47,676 nucleotides of DNA from Paramagnetospirillum magnetotacticum MS-1 (GCF_000829825.1 NZ_JXSL01000031.1:1-47676), one strand, 5' to 3'. Counted from the stretch's first letter, positions 26,584 through 38,144 are shown. Program-made: numbers and translations. Notes: generated from the sequence alone by a model not told the origin.

Positions 26584-27939
26584 TCAGCCCGCCACTTGGC
26601 GGATGTGTTCCACGATGCCGTCGACGGTGGCCTCGACCAGGGTCTGATCCTCGCCTTCGGCCATCACCCGGATCAGCGGTTCGGTCCCCGATTTGCGGAT
26701 CAGCAGGCGGCCTTGGCCCACCAGCCGAGCCTCGGCGTCCTTGATGGCCGCCTCGACGGCGGGGGCCGCCAGAACCTCGGCCACAGAGCCCTTGGACACC
26801 CGCACATTCTTCAGCACCTGGGGCAGCGGCGTGAACAGGCGCAGCATCTCGCTGGCTGGCTTGCCCGACTGAACCAGCGCCGCCAGGACCTGCAACCCCG
26901 CCACCAGGCCGTCGCCGGTGGTGGAATGGTCGGACAAGATGATATGGCCCGACTGCTCGCCGCCCACATTGAAGCCCTCTCGGCGCATATGCTCGAGGAC
27001 ATAGCGGTCACCCACATTGGTGCGGATGGTCTTTAAGCCCCGTTGCCCCAGGAAACGTTCCAGCCCGAGATTGGACATCACGGTGGCGACGATGCCGCCG
27101 CCCTTCAACTGGCCGGAGCGGTGCCATAGATCACCGATCAGCGCCATCAGCTGATCACCATCGATCAGATGCCCCTGCTCGTCGCACAGCACCACCCGGT
27201 CGGCATCGCCATCGAGCGCGATGCCCAGATGGGCACCGTGGGTCACCACCTGCTCGCGCATGGTCTCGGTATGCAGCGAGCCGCAATTCTTGTTGATGTT
27301 GAAACCGTCGGGATTGACCGCCACGGGGATCACCTCGGCGCCCAATTCCCACAGAACGGTGGGGGCGACCTTGTAGGCGGCGCCGTTGGCGCAATCGACC
27401 ACGATCTTCAACCCGTCCAGGCGCAAACCGCGCGGAAAGGTGAACTTGGCGTATTCGATATAGCGGCCCGCCGCATCGTCCAGGCGCTTGGCGCGGCCCA
27501 GATGGTCCGAGCCCACCCGGCAGGACTCCAACCCGTTGAACATGGCCGCCTCGATGGTCAGCTCATCTTCGTCGGAGAGCTTGAACCCGTCGGGGCCGAA
27601 CAGCTTGATGCCGTTGTCCTGATAGGGATTGTGCGACGCCGAGATCATCACGCCCAGATCGGCGCGCATGGACCGGGTCAGCATGGCCACCGCAGGGGTG
27701 GGCAGCGGGCCCAGCAGCACCACATCCATGCCCACCGAGATGAAACCCGCCGTCAGGGCCGGTTCGATCAGATAGCCCGACAGACGGGTATCCTTGCCGA
27801 TCACCACCACATGACGATGCTCGCCGCGGGTAAAGTGCCTGCCCGCCGCCATGCCCAGTTTCATGGCCATCTCGGCCGTCATGGGGTCGGTATTGGCGGT
27901 GCCTCTGATCCCGTCGGTGCCGAACAGCTTGCGCGTCAT
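26584..27939 (-). CDS. glmM: Phosphoglucosamine mutase
   Basis: The 451-residue enzyme starts [14 protein letters not shown] and has the phosphoserine loop [12 protein letters not shown] near residue 100, the metal loop DGDADR, and [10 protein letters not shown] for sugar binding. It converts glucosamine-6-phosphate to glucosamine-1-phosphate for peptidoglycan and lipopolysaccharide precursors. It follows folP and ftsH in the leftward order, but the intervening DUF4405 gene on the other strand implies that glmM has its own promoter. Confidence 0.98.
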   Translation of the reverse strand: MTRKLFGTDGIRGTANTDPMTAEMAMKLGMAAGRHFTRGEHRHVVVIGKDTRLSGYLIEPALTAGFISVGMDVVLLGPLPTPAVAMLTRSMRADLGVMISASHNPYQDNGIKLFGPDGFKLSDEDELTIEAAMFNGLESCRVGSDHLGRAKRLDDAAGRYIEYAKFTFPRGLRLDGLKIVVDCANGAAYKVAPTVLWELGAEVIPVAVNPDGFNINKNCGSLHTETMREQVVTHGAHLGIALDGDADRVVLCDEQGHLIDGDQLMALIGDLWHRSGQLKGGGIVATVMSNLGLERFLGQRGLKTIRTNVGDRYVLEHMRREGFNVGGEQSGHIILSDHSTTGDGLVAGLQVLAALVQSGKPASEMLRLFTPLPQVLKNVRVSKGSVAEVLAAPAVEAAIKDAEARLVGQGRLLIRKSGTEPLIRVMAEGEDQTLVEATVDGIVEHIRQVAG

Positions 27940-28109
27940 GCCGGTAATTTTCCCTTAGCCCGAAAGAGGGATTGGATAGCAGGACGGGGCCGGAAGGGGA
28001 AGGGGAAAGGCTTGATACACTTTCATACAATCGGGCCACAGAGCGGACATCCGCATGTTACCGTCGCGGCCTAATCTGCCGTCCGTCAATGATCGGACAT
28101 GAGGGCATC

Positions 28110-28622
28110 ATGAGTCGTTTCGAAGCCGCGTTGCGCCGCTGGGCCACGCCCGGCACCGCCGTTCTTTCGGTGGTGGTTGGCATCACCGGGGTGATCTTGT
28201 TCTTCCATCTGGCCAAGGGGCCGGTCGAGGCCATTCACGAATGGCTTGGCTTAGGATTTGCCGTTCTGGCCATCTTGCATGCGATCCGCCATCGCGGGTC
28301 CTTCATCCAAATGCTGCGCCAGCGCCCTATGCGGCTTCTGACCGGTGCGACCACCCTCGGCGTCGCCGCCTTCCTCGTCATGGCGCCCTCAAAGCCCTCG
28401 GGCAATCCCATGGTCGGTCTGGCGCGGGCGGCGGAACAGGCCCCCATCTCTCATCTGGCCCCCGTGTTGGGCAGCCGTACCGAGGATATTCTGGCGCGGC
28501 TGCGTCAGGCGGGCGTCAATGCCAGGCCGGAAGACAGCCTGGCAGCACTGGCCGCCAGCCATCATACCGACAGTGTCCGGCTGATCGCCCTGGCCCTGCC
28601 TCCCGCGAAAATCAGGAACTGA
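28110..28622 (+). CDS. DUF4405-type membrane protein
   Basis: Start ATG 28110 has GAGGG five bases upstream, giving 170 residues. Membrane helices lie at about 15-35, 45-60 and 75-92. Four histidines (His33, His43, His57, His61) in the helical part recall cytochrome b-like membrane proteins, fitting the DUF4405 family. The C-terminal 60 residues include a DSLAALAASHHTDSVRLIALA segment typical of the family's tail. It may bind heme or relay electrons, but this is unproven. It is divergent from glmM and ends 17 bp from the folP stop. Confidence 0.7.
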   Translation: MSRFEAALRRWATPGTAVLSVVVGITGVILFFHLAKGPVEAIHEWLGLGFAVLAILHAIRHRGSFIQMLRQRPMRLLTGATTLGVAAFLVMAPSKPSGNPMVGLARAAEQAPISHLAPVLGSRTEDILARLRQAGVNARPEDSLAALAASHHTDSVRLIALALPPAKIRN

Positions 28623-28639
28623 CCCCCTGACGGCGGGCC

Positions 28640-29812
28640 CTACGCTCCGTTCCGCATGCCCGTCCAGATGGCCATTGCCTGCACCGTCTCGGCCACGTCG
28701 TGGACGCGCAGCACCTGAAATCCGGCATCCAGGCCCACCAGATTGGCGGCCAGGGTGCCGGGCAGGCGGTCCGAAGCCTGTTCGCCCTTGCTCAAGCGCG
28801 CCACGAAGCTCTTGCGGCTTACCCCCAGCAATAGCGGCGCACCCAGGCCGTGCAGCAGGGGCAAAGCCCCCAGAATCTGGGCGCAATGTTCGGGCGTCTT
28901 GCCAAAGCCGATACCGGGATCGAGGCAGATCCTGTCGCGGGCGATTCCGGCGGCCTCGCATTGCCTCACCCGTTCCGCCAGATGGTCGAACACGTCCAGC
29001 GGGGCCGAGGTATAGTTTGGCGCCGCCTGCATGGTGCGCGGATCATCGCCTTGCATGTGCATCAGGCAGAGACCGGCGCCGCTTCGGGCCGCCACCTTCA
29101 GGGAATCCGGGTCGCCTGCCAAGGCGGTGACGTCGTTGATGATGCGGGCCCCGGCCTCCACCGCCGCGCCCATGACGCTGGCATGGCGGGTATCGACCGA
29201 GACGCAAAGCCCCTTCTCCGCCAGGCCCCTCACCACGGGAAGAACGCGGCTCATCTCCTCGTCCGGGCTGACCGGATCGGCGCCGGGCCGGGTGGATTCG
29301 CCACCCACATCGATGATGGCCGCCCCCGCCTCGACCATGGCGAGGCCATGATTGATGGCCGTGCCGGACTCGAACGTCTCGCCGCCATCGGAAAAGCTGT
29401 CGGGCGTCACATTGACAATGCCCATGATACGCGGGCGGTCAAGGTCGAGGCCGCCCCAGGGCTTGCGTTTGGAGCCGATGCGGTGAACGGTCTCGGCCAC
29501 CAGCCGGGCCAGGGCCGGGTCCTCGCCCTCGGCCCAATCAACCACCTCGGCGAAGGCGGCCACGGCCAGATCGGCCCCACCGCCTTGGCGGCGGGTCGCC
29601 ACGCCCAGCGCGGTAAAGGCGGCCCAGCCATCGGCCAGAGGCCAGCCATTGCCGGATATAACAGCGGCGGCAGCCTGTTCGCCCCAGACCAGACCGGTGG
29701 GTAGCAGATAAAGCCCACCCTCCGATACATCGAAGCCCCGCGGCAGGGCGGGGCTTCGGGTAAAGGCGGAAGAGACGGACGCCTCAGGCACCGGGCTGCG
29801 GCTCCGGATCAT
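28640..29812 (-). CDS. folP: Dihydropteroate synthase with N-terminal extension
   Basis: With ATG 29812 the protein has 390 residues. The catalytic TIM barrel starts at about residue 125 with [17 protein letters not shown], followed by [11 protein letters not shown] (pterin loop), DPGIGFGKT and GVSRKSF. The enzyme joins p-aminobenzoate to the pterin diphosphate in folate synthesis. An extra N-terminal region of about 120 residues (with [13 protein letters not shown]) has no known role. The start overlaps the end of ftsH by 29 bp, suggesting translational coupling. Confidence 0.93.
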   Translation of the reverse strand: MIRSRSPVPEASVSSAFTRSPALPRGFDVSEGGLYLLPTGLVWGEQAAAAVISGNGWPLADGWAAFTALGVATRRQGGGADLAVAAFAEVVDWAEGEDPALARLVAETVHRIGSKRKPWGGLDLDRPRIMGIVNVTPDSFSDGGETFESGTAINHGLAMVEAGAAIIDVGGESTRPGADPVSPDEEMSRVLPVVRGLAEKGLCVSVDTRHASVMGAAVEAGARIINDVTALAGDPDSLKVAARSGAGLCLMHMQGDDPRTMQAAPNYTSAPLDVFDHLAERVRQCEAAGIARDRICLDPGIGFGKTPEHCAQILGALPLLHGLGAPLLLGVSRKSFVARLSKGEQASDRLPGTLAANLVGLDAGFQVLRVHDVAETVQAMAIWTGMRNGA

Positions 29813-31703
29813 AGCCGGGACGTCCGCCGGGCCCCGAACTGGGCACCGAGGACCGGCGCGGCGGGTCCTTGGGGCGATAGTCGCCGCTATCGCCACGGGT
29901 GATGGTCTCCCCCCGGATCAGGGCGTCGATATCGTCGCGCGACAGGGTTTCCAGTTCCAGCAGACCCTTGGCGATGATTTCCAACTCGGCACGGTACTTG
30001 GCCAGAATGTCGCGGGCGGTGTTTTCCCCTTCCTCGACGAAGCGCCGCACCTCGGAATCGATCAGACTGGCGGTGGCTTCCGACACGTTCTTGTGCTGGG
30101 TCACCGAATGGCCCAGGAAGATTTCCTCCTGGTTGTCGTTGTAGCGCAGCGGCCCCAGCTTCTCCGAGAAGCCGAATTCGGTCACCAGCTTGCGCGACAG
30201 ATCGGTGGCGCGCTGGATGTCGTTGGAGGCCCCCGTGGTCACCGCATCCAGGCCGAAGATCATCTCTTCCGCCACGCGGCCGCCGAAGAACGCGGCGATC
30301 ATCGCCTTGATCTGCTTCAAGGACAGGGAATAGCGGTCGCGCTCGGGCAGCGACATGGTCAGGCCCAAGGCCCGTCCGCGCGGAATGATGGTCACCTTGT
30401 GCAACGGCTCGTGACCGGGCACATGCATCATCACCAGGGCGTGGCCCGCCTCGTGATAGGCGGTAAGCTTCTTCTCGTCCTCGCTCATGACCATGGAGCG
30501 CCGTTCGGCCCCCATCATCACCTTGTCCTTGGCGGCCTCGAACTCGGCCATGGTCACCACGCGCTTGCCCGCGCGCGCCGCCAGCAAAGCCGCTTCGTTG
30601 ACCAGATTGGCCAGATCGGCGCCCGAGAAACCGGGCGTGCCGCGCGCGATGATGCGCGCATCCACGTCGGGAGACAGCGGCACCTTGCGCATATGGACCT
30701 TGATGATCTTCTCGCGGCCCAGGATATCGGGATTGGGCACCGTCACCTGCCGGTCGAAACGGCCGGGACGCAGCAAAGCGGGGTCCAGCACATCGGGACG
30801 GTTGGTGGCGGCGATGAGGATGACGCCCTCATTGGACTCGAAGCCGTCCATCTCCACCAGCAACTGGTTCAGCGTCTGCTCGCGCTCATCATTGCCGCCG
30901 CCCAGACCTGCGCCGCGATGACGGCCGACCGCGTCGATTTCGTCGATGAAGATGATGCACGGAGCATTTTTCTTACCTTGTTCGAACATGTCGCGCACGC
31001 GGGATGCGCCGACGCCCACGAACATCTCCACGAAGTCCGAGCCCGAAATGGTGAAGAACGGAACATTGGCCTCGCCCGCGATGGCGCGCGCCAGCAGGGT
31101 CTTGCCCGTGCCGGGCGGGCCGACCAGCAGGCAGCCCTTGGGAATCTTGCCCCCTAAGCGCTGGAATTTCTGCGGGTCTTTGAGGAACTCGACGATTTCC
31201 TCGAGCTCCTGCTTGGCCTCGTCGATGCCCGCCACGTCCTCGAAGGTGACGCGGCCGGTCTTCTCGGTCAGCAGGCGGGCGCGGGACTTGCCAAAGCCCA
31301 TGGCCTTGCCGCCGCCGCCCTGCATCTGGCGCATGAAGAATACCCAGACGCCGATCAACAGCAGCATGGGGAACCACGAGACCAGCACGCTCCACAAAGT
31401 CGGCGCGTCGTCGGACGGCGGAACGGCAGTGATGCGCACATTATGGGCGCGCAGCTTGTCCACCACGTTCACGTCCTGGGGCATGTAGGTGGTGAAGGGG
31501 CGGCCATCGGTGAAATGGCCGTTGACCACGCTGCCCTGAATGGTCACGTCGGCGATGGAGCCGCGATCCACATCGGACAGGAATTCGGAATAGGATGTCT
31601 GGCCCGGACCGCGCGGCGGCGAGGACGCCTGGAACAGATTGAAGAGCATCACCAGCAGCACGGCGATGATGACCCACAACGCCAGGTTCTTGCTGAAATT
31701 CAA
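29784..31703 (-). CDS. ftsH: ATP-dependent zinc metalloprotease FtsH
   Basis: The 639-residue membrane protease has an N-terminal membrane segment (about 8-25), a periplasmic domain, a second membrane segment (about 107-125), an AAA+ domain with GPPGTGKT and [11 protein letters not shown] plus the second region of homology, and a zinc protease domain with YHEAGHALV. The C-terminal tail is Pro/Gly-rich. It degrades misfolded membrane proteins and regulators; RpoH is a known FtsH substrate in other bacteria, and rpoH is in this same window. It follows tilS on the same strand. Confidence 0.98.
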   Translation of the reverse strand: MNFSKNLALWVIIAVLLVMLFNLFQASSPPRGPGQTSYSEFLSDVDRGSIADVTIQGSVVNGHFTDGRPFTTYMPQDVNVVDKLRAHNVRITAVPPSDDAPTLWSVLVSWFPMLLLIGVWVFFMRQMQGGGGKAMGFGKSRARLLTEKTGRVTFEDVAGIDEAKQELEEIVEFLKDPQKFQRLGGKIPKGCLLVGPPGTGKTLLARAIAGEANVPFFTISGSDFVEMFVGVGASRVRDMFEQGKKNAPCIIFIDEIDAVGRHRGAGLGGGNDEREQTLNQLLVEMDGFESNEGVILIAATNRPDVLDPALLRPGRFDRQVTVPNPDILGREKIIKVHMRKVPLSPDVDARIIARGTPGFSGADLANLVNEAALLAARAGKRVVTMAEFEAAKDKVMMGAERRSMVMSEDEKKLTAYHEAGHALVMMHVPGHEPLHKVTIIPRGRALGLTMSLPERDRYSLSLKQIKAMIAAFFGGRVAEEMIFGLDAVTTGASNDIQRATDLSRKLVTEFGFSEKLGPLRYNDNQEEIFLGHSVTQHKNVSEATASLIDSEVRRFVEEGENTARDILAKYRAELEIIAKGLLELETLSRDDIDALIRGETITRGDSGDYRPKDPPRRSSVPSSGPGGRPGYDPEPQPGA

Positions 31704-31747
31704 GGTAGCGTCCTTCCCGTCAGATTTCCGTACCGGACCCGAGTCGT

Positions 31748-33091
31748 CTAGAGATAATGCCTATTCCCGCTGGCACAAGCGAAAACGCTCAAAACATGAA
31801 GCGGCGAAGCGTGCAAGCCCACCAGCACCCGTCCGGCACCGTCCCGGTTATAGCCGAGCAGCGGCGCGGCGAGAATACCCCGCTCATCGTAAAGGCCGGG
31901 TAAAGTGGGAATGACGCAGGCGGGAACCGGCTCGAGGGGCTTGCCCCCCATTAACTCCTGCACCTTGCTTCGCCCCTGTGGCCCCAGTCCCCCCAGGCGC
32001 AGTCCCGGCGATGCGTCCCTTGCCACCATCGCCTCGAAACGTCCGTCCCAGCGGATGCGAGTCCCCGGCGCCAGATCCACGGGCGGCGACATCCGCGCGG
32101 GCTCGCGGCAGATGATCACCGTCTCGCCCACAGGCACGATCCGGCAGCCCGCCAGGGTCCGAGCCGTCTCCAGCCCCGCCGTCAGGGCGGTGTAAAGACG
32201 CTCCAGCCGCTCCAGGCGCGGGGTGACGTCCTCGCCGCCCACACACAGCAGCAGCCGCGCCAGTAGTCGCAGCCCGACCTCTTCGGGAAGGCGGGCCAGG
32301 ACTTTGGGCTGCAAGCGCGCGTAACCGGCCGGGTCCAAGGTGACGTGCCGGGCCGCCGCCTCGGCCACCATGGCATCCACCGCGGTTTGAGCGCGGGCCA
32401 GCCGCCCGGCAGTCTGGCCCAGGCGTTGCGCCGTCATCCCCTCGGCGGCCAGATCACCGGCCAGACGGCGCAGGCGCACGCGGGCGAAGGCCTCGTTGCG
32501 GTTGGAAGGGTCTTGCACCCAGTCCTGGCCCCTGTGGCGCAGAAAAGCCTCCAGCCGGGCGCGCGGCACGACCAGAAGCGGGCGCAGCAGCCGCCCCCAG
32601 GCGGTCGGCCGCTCGGGCGCCATGGCGGACAGGCCATCCAGCCCCGAACCGCGCCCCAAGCGCAGCAGCAGCGTCTCCGCCTGATCGTCTTGATGATGGG
32701 CCACCAGCAGATGCAAGATGCCCTCGGCGGCGCAGGCCTCGCCCAGCAGTCGGTAGCGCGCCGCCCGCGCCGCCGCCTGAAGATCGGCGGCGGGCTTGTC
32801 GCCCTCCCAGGCCAGAATGCGGTGGGCAATGCCCTCCCCCCCCAGCCACTCCCCCACCCGCTCCGCCTCGGCGGTGGAGTCTGGGCGTAGACGGTGATCC
32901 ACGGTAAGCGCCAACACCTCGCCGCCCCGTGCCCGCGCCCACTGGGCGGCCAAGAGCGCCAGAGCAAGGGAATCGGCGCCCCCCGACACCGCCACGGCCA
33001 GTCTGGGCCCGGTCTCGAAGGGGCCCAGAGGCTCCATCAGGCGGGAAAAGTCGTCGGGAGTGAGAGGGCTTCCCTCCCTACCGGCCGTCAT
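31748..33091 (-). CDS. tilS: tRNA(Ile)-lysidine synthase
   Basis: The 447-residue product has the PP-loop ATPase motif [14 protein letters not shown] (about 33-46), the HHQDDQAET metal/substrate motif and the TilS-type C-terminal domains. It adds lysine to C34 of tRNA-Ile(CAU), changing decoding to AUA. The longest start (33091) lies inside a dispersed palindromic repeat (33086-33168), so Met19 (ATG 33037, [10 protein letters not shown]) may be the true start. It lies between cpoB and ftsH in the leftward series. Confidence 0.93.
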   Translation of the reverse strand: MTAGREGSPLTPDDFSRLMEPLGPFETGPRLAVAVSGGADSLALALLAAQWARARGGEVLALTVDHRLRPDSTAEAERVGEWLGGEGIAHRILAWEGDKPAADLQAAARAARYRLLGEACAAEGILHLLVAHHQDDQAETLLLRLGRGSGLDGLSAMAPERPTAWGRLLRPLLVVPRARLEAFLRHRGQDWVQDPSNRNEAFARVRLRRLAGDLAAEGMTAQRLGQTAGRLARAQTAVDAMVAEAAARHVTLDPAGYARLQPKVLARLPEEVGLRLLARLLLCVGGEDVTPRLERLERLYTALTAGLETARTLAGCRIVPVGETVIICREPARMSPPVDLAPGTRIRWDGRFEAMVARDASPGLRLGGLGPQGRSKVQELMGGKPLEPVPACVIPTLPGLYDERGILAAPLLGYNRDGAGRVLVGLHASPLHVLSVFACASGNRHYL

Positions 33092-33168
33092 CCCGGAAGC
33101 GCGACAGCGCTATCCGGGATCCCTCTGTCCGGTGGCACCATGGATCCCGGCTCAAGGCCGGGATGGCG
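33086..33168. repeat. Dispersed palindromic repeat, family A, copy 1
   Basis: Begins CGTCATCCCGGAAGCGCG and ends CTCAAGGCCGGGATGGCG. It shares its ends with copies at 39315, 40506 and 46959. It covers the longest possible tilS start. Confidence 0.8.
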
Positions 33169-33190
33169 GAAGAAGGTCACCCCCCTTCCC

Positions 33191-34207
33191 CTACTTACCG
33201 CAGCCCAAACGCTGCTTGTCACCCGTAGCGGCCCGCTTGATGCGATCGGCCATGTCGGGATGCTCGGCGAACAGCAGAGCATAGGTGCGGCAGGCCTGAT
33301 CCTTCATGTCCAACTGGCCGAACGAAGCGCCCAGCTTGTAGAGCATGTCGGGAGCCTTGGTGTGCTTGGGATACTTCTTGTAGGCCTCGCCGAACAGCTT
33401 GGCCGAGGTGGCGAAGTCCTTCTTCTGCGAGAAGGCGATGTCTCCCAGCCAATACTGGGCGTTCCCCGCCAGCTGATGATTGGGATAGGTCTTGAGGAAG
33501 GCCCTGAATCCCTGCTCCGCCCCATCGTAATCACCCTTCTGAGCCAGGCCATAGGCCTCCTCATAGGCGGACTGGGCATCCTTGGGGGCGGCGGGCGGCG
33601 CCTTGGCCGCCTGGGCCTGGGATTCGGCCTCGCCCTTCTTCAGGGCGCCTGCGGGCATGGAGCCCAAATTCTGCGGACCGGGCGCCGGGCCGTCATTATC
33701 GGCGGAATTGGCGCCGGCCTTGACGCCCTTGGGCGGAATCAGCACCGGCGCGCCGTTGGGATTGGTGGCGGGAACGGAAGCGGCGGGCATGGACACGGAT
33801 TGCGGCTGGGCGGCGGAAGACTGACCTCCCCGTGCGGCTTCCAGGTCCTTGAAGCGCAGATCGAGATCGGCCTGCATGCGCTCGATCTGCTTGTTCAACT
33901 GGGCCGCCTTGAAATTGGCTTCCTCGATCTTGCCGGTGAGGAAGCGGTTGGCGTCCTCCAGCTCATTGATGCGGTCTTCCAGACGCGACGCCATGCTGCC
34001 CGACACACTGCCGTCATTGGAGCGCACCACCGTGGTGCCGCCCCGCGCCGATTGCGACTGCAGCGTCATGAGGTCGCGTTCCAGCCGGTCGATGCGGTCA
34101 TAGAGAGCGCGGGTGTCGCTCTGTGCCGAAGCGGGAACGGGAGCGGCGCCAAGCATCAGCGCGGCAAAAGCGGTGGCAAGAACCAGACGACGCACGGCCA
34201 ACCTCAT
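33191..34207 (-). CDS. cpoB: Tol-Pal associated periplasmic protein CpoB/YbgF
   Basis: ATG 34207 (MRLAVRRLVLATAF) gives a 338-residue protein with a signal peptide cleaved near ASAQS. A coiled-coil segment follows (residues 25-110, with DRIDRLERDLMTLQ and IEEANFKAAQLNKQIERM), then a low-complexity linker. TPR repeats end the protein (QSAYEEAYGLAQKGDYDGA..., NAQYWLGDIAFSQ...). CpoB links the Tol system to peptidoglycan synthesis at division in E. coli. The longer upstream start in the same frame would mask the signal peptide and is rejected. Confidence 0.93.
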   Translation of the reverse strand: MRLAVRRLVLATAFAALMLGAAPVPASAQSDTRALYDRIDRLERDLMTLQSQSARGGTTVVRSNDGSVSGSMASRLEDRINELEDANRFLTGKIEEANFKAAQLNKQIERMQADLDLRFKDLEAARGGQSSAAQPQSVSMPAASVPATNPNGAPVLIPPKGVKAGANSADNDGPAPGPQNLGSMPAGALKKGEAESQAQAAKAPPAAPKDAQSAYEEAYGLAQKGDYDGAEQGFRAFLKTYPNHQLAGNAQYWLGDIAFSQKKDFATSAKLFGEAYKKYPKHTKAPDMLYKLGASFGQLDMKDQACRTYALLFAEHPDMADRIKRAATGDKQRLGCGK

Positions 34208-34353
34208 CTTCAAAACGGATGCGGAAGAATGACTATTGAATGCGATCAAGGCAAGAGCAAGGCGAGGACGCCCAGGGCTCCGACCCCAGTTTATGAAAGA
34301 TTGCTGGTGAAGCAACCTTGGTCATTTTGAGCGCTACGCCCGCCACCAATCGC

Positions 34354-34452
34354 CGTCATGCGCGGGCACGTCCCGCGTATCCACGCCGTTCCACCCGCAT
34401 TTTGCCGGACGGATAGACGTGGATGGCCGGGACGAGCCCGGCCAAGACGATG
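34354..34452. repeat. Dispersed palindromic repeat, family C
   Basis: Outer arms CGTCATG... and ...AGACGATG enclose TATCCACG / CGTGGAT arms and a GGCCGGGACGAGCCCGGCC hairpin. It differs from families A and B. Confidence 0.65.
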
Positions 34453-34486
34453 AAATTATACCAACGGCCGGAATTATTGACTTCCA

Positions 34487-34595
34487 CTGTCATCCCGAGC
34501 GAAGTCGAGGGATCTCCGTCTGGGATGGCGGTGCCGATTCGGAAATGCCGTGCCAGCACGAGATCCCTCCTCCCGATGGTCGTTCGGGATGACAG
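34487..34595. repeat. Dispersed palindromic repeat, family B
   Basis: CTGTCATCCCGA at the left end and TCGGGATGACAG at the right end are a perfect 12-bp inverted repeat. Next to them lie CGAGGGATCT and AGATCCCTC. Confidence 0.75.
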
Positions 34596-34671
34596 ATCAA
34601 TGTTTTCGACCGCCGGTATTAGCCTACTCGAAACCTGAGTTCGGAACCCTGCGAAGACGCCGAAGGCATCC

Positions 34672-34719
34672 AAAAAAATAAGGCGCCCGCCCCTGCGTAA
34701 AGCAGGAGGCGGACGCCCC
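34672..34719 (-). terminator. Terminator of pal
   Basis: On the minus strand a long GC-rich stem (GGCGTCCGCCTCCTGC with GCAGGGGCGGGCGCC) is followed by TTATTTTTTT. Confidence 0.85.
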
Positions 34720-34745
34720 ATTCTTTTCGTCCGTAAACGGCCTGA

Positions 34746-35231
34746 TTAGTTCAGGACGGTCACGCCACGACGGTTCTGCGACCAGGCGGCCTCGTTCGAG
34801 CCCAGAGCGACGGGGCGCTCCTTGCCGTAGGAGACGGTCTTGACGCGGGCAGCGGCAACGCCAGCGGCCTTCAGGTATTCGGCGACCGAATTGGCACGCT
34901 TCTCACCCAGAGCCAGGTTGTACTCGCGGGTGCCGCGCTCGTCGGCATGGCCTTCGACGGTCAGCGAGTAGTTCGGATAGGCCTTCAGCCAAGCAGCCTG
35001 CTTGTCCAGGGTGGCCTTGGCGTCAGCGCGCAGGCTGGACTTGTCGAAGTCGAAGAAGACACGGTCGCCGACGTTAGCGACGAAATCTTCCTTCGAGCCC
35101 TTGACGATACCAGACGAGGCCGGCGGGGTGGTGATGCCGGTGCCGCCCTTGTTGGCGGTGTCGGAAGGAGCGGATTCGCAAGCGGCCAGCAGAGCGGCGG
35201 CGGCAACGATGGTCAGGAAACGCAGTTTCAT
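34746..35231 (-). CDS. pal: Peptidoglycan-associated lipoprotein Pal
   Basis: The 161-residue lipoprotein has a signal peptide with lipobox LLAAC (Cys18 lipidated) and a short Ser/Gly-rich linker. An OmpA-like domain (about 55-160) carries VEGHADERGTREYNLALGEKRA-type residues, whose Asp and Arg bind the peptide stem of peptidoglycan. Pal tethers the outer membrane to the wall and is moved by TolB and the TolQRA motor during constriction. A strong terminator follows, and the 170-bp gap to tolB could hold its own promoter. Confidence 0.97.
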   Translation of the reverse strand: MKLRFLTIVAAAALLAACESAPSDTANKGGTGITTPPASSGIVKGSKEDFVANVGDRVFFDFDKSSLRADAKATLDKQAAWLKAYPNYSLTVEGHADERGTREYNLALGEKRANSVAEYLKAAGVAAARVKTVSYGKERPVALGSNEAAWSQNRRGVTVLN

Positions 35232-35400
35232 ATTTGAGGACTCCCCCTCAATGCGACGCGGGATATGGAACTAAGATCGGACCTTAGAGACTACGTGCCG
35301 CCCAATCAAGGACGACACGCCCCACCAGTGACACCGTTAGCGATCGGACCCGATGTCACCGGGATAAATCCTAATCGGCGCGGACTATACAAAGATAATT

Positions 35401-36735
35401 CTAGGGAATCAAGGGGGACCACGCAGGATCCGACCCATCGATGGGCGTCAAAAGCACTCTTTCATTCACGCCGGTCAGATCAATGGTGTAAAGACGCACC
35501 ACTTGGCCCCGGCCGCGCTCATCCGAAGGGCTTTCGCGGAAGAAGGACAGGACACGGCCATTGGGGGCCCAGGTGGGACCTTCCACCAGGAAGCCCTCGG
35601 CCAGCAGGCGCTCGCCCGAACCGTCGGTGCGCATGACACCTATGAAGAATTGCCCACCCTTCTGCTTGGTAAAGGCGATGAGATCGCCTCTGGGGCTCCA
35701 CACCGGGGTGGCATAGCGGCCGTCGCCGAAGCTGATGCGGGTGGCGTTGCCGCCGTCGGCGCCCATGACGTAAAGCTGCTGCCCGCCGCCACGATCGGAT
35801 TCAAAGACGATCTGCTGGCCGTCGGGTGAATAGCTGGGCGCGGTGTCGATGGCCGGGTTGTAGGTCAGCTGCCGCTTCTGGCGGGTCAGCAGGTTCATCT
35901 CGTAGATTTCGGTATTGCCGCTTTCGGCCATGCTGAAGATGACCTTGTTGCCGTCGGGCGAGAAGCGCGGCGCGAAGGTCATGCCCGGAAAATTGCCCAG
36001 GGATTCACGCCGGCCGGTATCCAGGTTGAAGATGTAGACCCGGGGCACGCCCTTGAAATACGAGAGATAGGTGATCTCGCGGGCGCTGGGCGAGAAGCGC
36101 GGCGTCAGCACCAGTTCCGAGCCGTCGGTGAGAAAGCGGTGGTTCTCGCCGTCCTGATCCATGATGGACAGGCGCTTCTTGCGGTCGTTCTTGGGACCCG
36201 ATTCGGCGATATAGACGATCTGGGTGTCGAAATAGCCGTCCTCGCCGGTCACCCGCTTATAGATGGCGTCGGCCACCTTGTGGGACAGGCGGCGCCAGTC
36301 GGCGGGCGAAGCCGAGAGCGTCCAGCCGGTCATATAGGCTTCGTTGAATACGTCCCACAGGCGGAATTCCACCCGGATGCGGCCATCGGCGCCGCTTTCG
36401 ATCTTGCCGCTGACCAGGGCCTCGGCATTGATGGCCTTCCAGTCGGGAAAGCGCGGCCCGGCCTGCAAGGAGGCGGCGTTCTGGATGAAGGCCTTGGGAT
36501 CGATGGGCTTGAACAGACCCGAGCGCTCCAGATCGGCGGAGACCACGCGGGCAATATCGGCGCCGACGCGGTTGTCCTGGGCCGAGGCTCCGGCGAATTC
36601 GGGAATGGCGATGGGCAGCGGCTTCATCTGGCCACGGGTGATGTCGATGCGGACCTCGGCACTGGCGGGCAAGGCCGCCACAACCCCGAGGATGACGAAG
36701 GCGGCCGCGGCCGCGAACGAACGAATGCGAGACAT
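35401..36735 (-). CDS. tolB: Tol-Pal system periplasmic protein TolB
   Basis: The 444-residue protein has a signal peptide (cleaved near ASAEV), an N-terminal alpha/beta domain and a six-bladed beta-propeller seen as repeats of the [13 protein letters not shown] / [14 protein letters not shown] / [11 protein letters not shown] type. It binds Pal and TolA in the periplasm. Length and layout are standard. It starts 5 bp downstream of tolA, so the two are surely co-transcribed. Confidence 0.98.
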   Translation of the reverse strand: MSRIRSFAAAAAFVILGVVAALPASAEVRIDITRGQMKPLPIAIPEFAGASAQDNRVGADIARVVSADLERSGLFKPIDPKAFIQNAASLQAGPRFPDWKAINAEALVSGKIESGADGRIRVEFRLWDVFNEAYMTGWTLSASPADWRRLSHKVADAIYKRVTGEDGYFDTQIVYIAESGPKNDRKKRLSIMDQDGENHRFLTDGSELVLTPRFSPSAREITYLSYFKGVPRVYIFNLDTGRRESLGNFPGMTFAPRFSPDGNKVIFSMAESGNTEIYEMNLLTRQKRQLTYNPAIDTAPSYSPDGQQIVFESDRGGGQQLYVMGADGGNATRISFGDGRYATPVWSPRGDLIAFTKQKGGQFFIGVMRTDGSGERLLAEGFLVEGPTWAPNGRVLSFFRESPSDERGRGQVVRLYTIDLTGVNERVLLTPIDGSDPAWSPLIP

Positions 36736-36740
36736 GGCGG

Positions 36741-37667
36741 TTATCTCCCTGCCGCGAATTTGGGGTTGAAGGCCAAGGTGAAGTCTTTGAACTGGTCGTA
36801 CTTGTCCACCGGGATGGGCAACGGGCTGGCGGCGCGAACCGCGCGGCGCGCGCTGTCGGCGGCGGCCTGGTAATAGGGGTTCACCATCATCATGGGGTCC
36901 AATTGGACCTCGGCCGAGGTGACGGTGCCGTCGGGCAGGACCGAGACCTTGATCATCACCACCAGCTTGTCGGCGTCCTTGGCTCCGGCGGGCACGTTCC
37001 AGAACCGCTCGATATGGGCGCGGATGCGGTCGCGCTCGGTCATGGAGACCGGCTCGTTGGGATTGTGCGACGCCGAGCCCCTGACCGATTGCGGCGCGGT
37101 CTGGGTGGCGGTCTTGTTCTCCGGCGTCGAGGGCTTCAGCTTCTCGGTGGATTTCAGAAGCTTGTCCAACTCGTCCTTAGGCGTCGGCTTCTTCTTGTCC
37201 ACGGATTTGAGCAAAGAATCCAGCTCGTCCTTGACGTCCTTGGTCTTCTTGGGCGGCTCGGGGCGCGGCTCGGGCTTAGGCGGAGGCGGAGGCTCCGGCT
37301 TGGGCTCGGGCTTGGGCTCGGGCTTGGGGATAGGCGCGGGCTCCGGCTTGGGCGGAGGCGGAGCGGGGGGCGTGGGCGCCGGTTCAGGCGGCGGCGGCGG
37401 CTTGGGCGGCTCGGGCTTGGGCGGTTCCGGCTTTGGCGGTTCGGGCTTGGGCGGCTCGGGCTCGGATTTCTGGGGCTCGGGCTGGGGCTTGTTGTCTTGC
37501 AGGGGCGGTGGATTGGTCTTGGCCCCGATGGGGACGATATCGACGACGATGGGCGCGTCTTCCATGGGGATCTCGCGCCAGAACTGCGGCAGGCCGAACA
37601 CCGCCAGCAGGAACAGCGCCAGATGCAACAGGCCGGAGAAGACGTAACTTTCGCGCCGCAATTCCAT
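36741..37667 (-). CDS. tolA: TolA, energy-transducing inner-membrane protein
   Basis: The 308-residue protein has a short cytoplasmic N-terminus, one membrane helix (about 12-30), a long Pro/Lys/Glu-rich stretch (about 55-140, built of KPEP and PPKPEP units), a charged Lys/Asp-rich segment with two [18 protein letters not shown] repeats, and a C-terminal TonB-like domain (about 215-308). In E. coli the middle is helical; here it is proline-rich like TonB, as in other alphaproteobacteria. It carries proton-motive energy from TolQR to TolB and Pal. Confidence 0.93.
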   Translation of the reverse strand: MELRRESYVFSGLLHLALFLLAVFGLPQFWREIPMEDAPIVVDIVPIGAKTNPPPLQDNKPQPEPQKSEPEPPKPEPPKPEPPKPEPPKPPPPPEPAPTPPAPPPPKPEPAPIPKPEPKPEPKPEPPPPPKPEPRPEPPKKTKDVKDELDSLLKSVDKKKPTPKDELDKLLKSTEKLKPSTPENKTATQTAPQSVRGSASHNPNEPVSMTERDRIRAHIERFWNVPAGAKDADKLVVMIKVSVLPDGTVTSAEVQLDPMMMVNPYYQAAADSARRAVRAASPLPIPVDKYDQFKDFTLAFNPKFAAGR

Positions 37668-37676
37668 GATCCGGGC

Positions 37677-38143
<467 letters not shown>

Positions 38144-38144
<1 letters not shown>

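Larger units (their letters stand above)
34208..34745. other. 538-bp repeat-rich spacer splitting the tol-pal cluster
   Basis: No gene is supported. It holds two different palindromic repeats (34354-34452 and 34487-34595) and the pal terminator (34672-34719). cpoB therefore probably has its own promoter instead of riding on pal. Confidence 0.7.
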
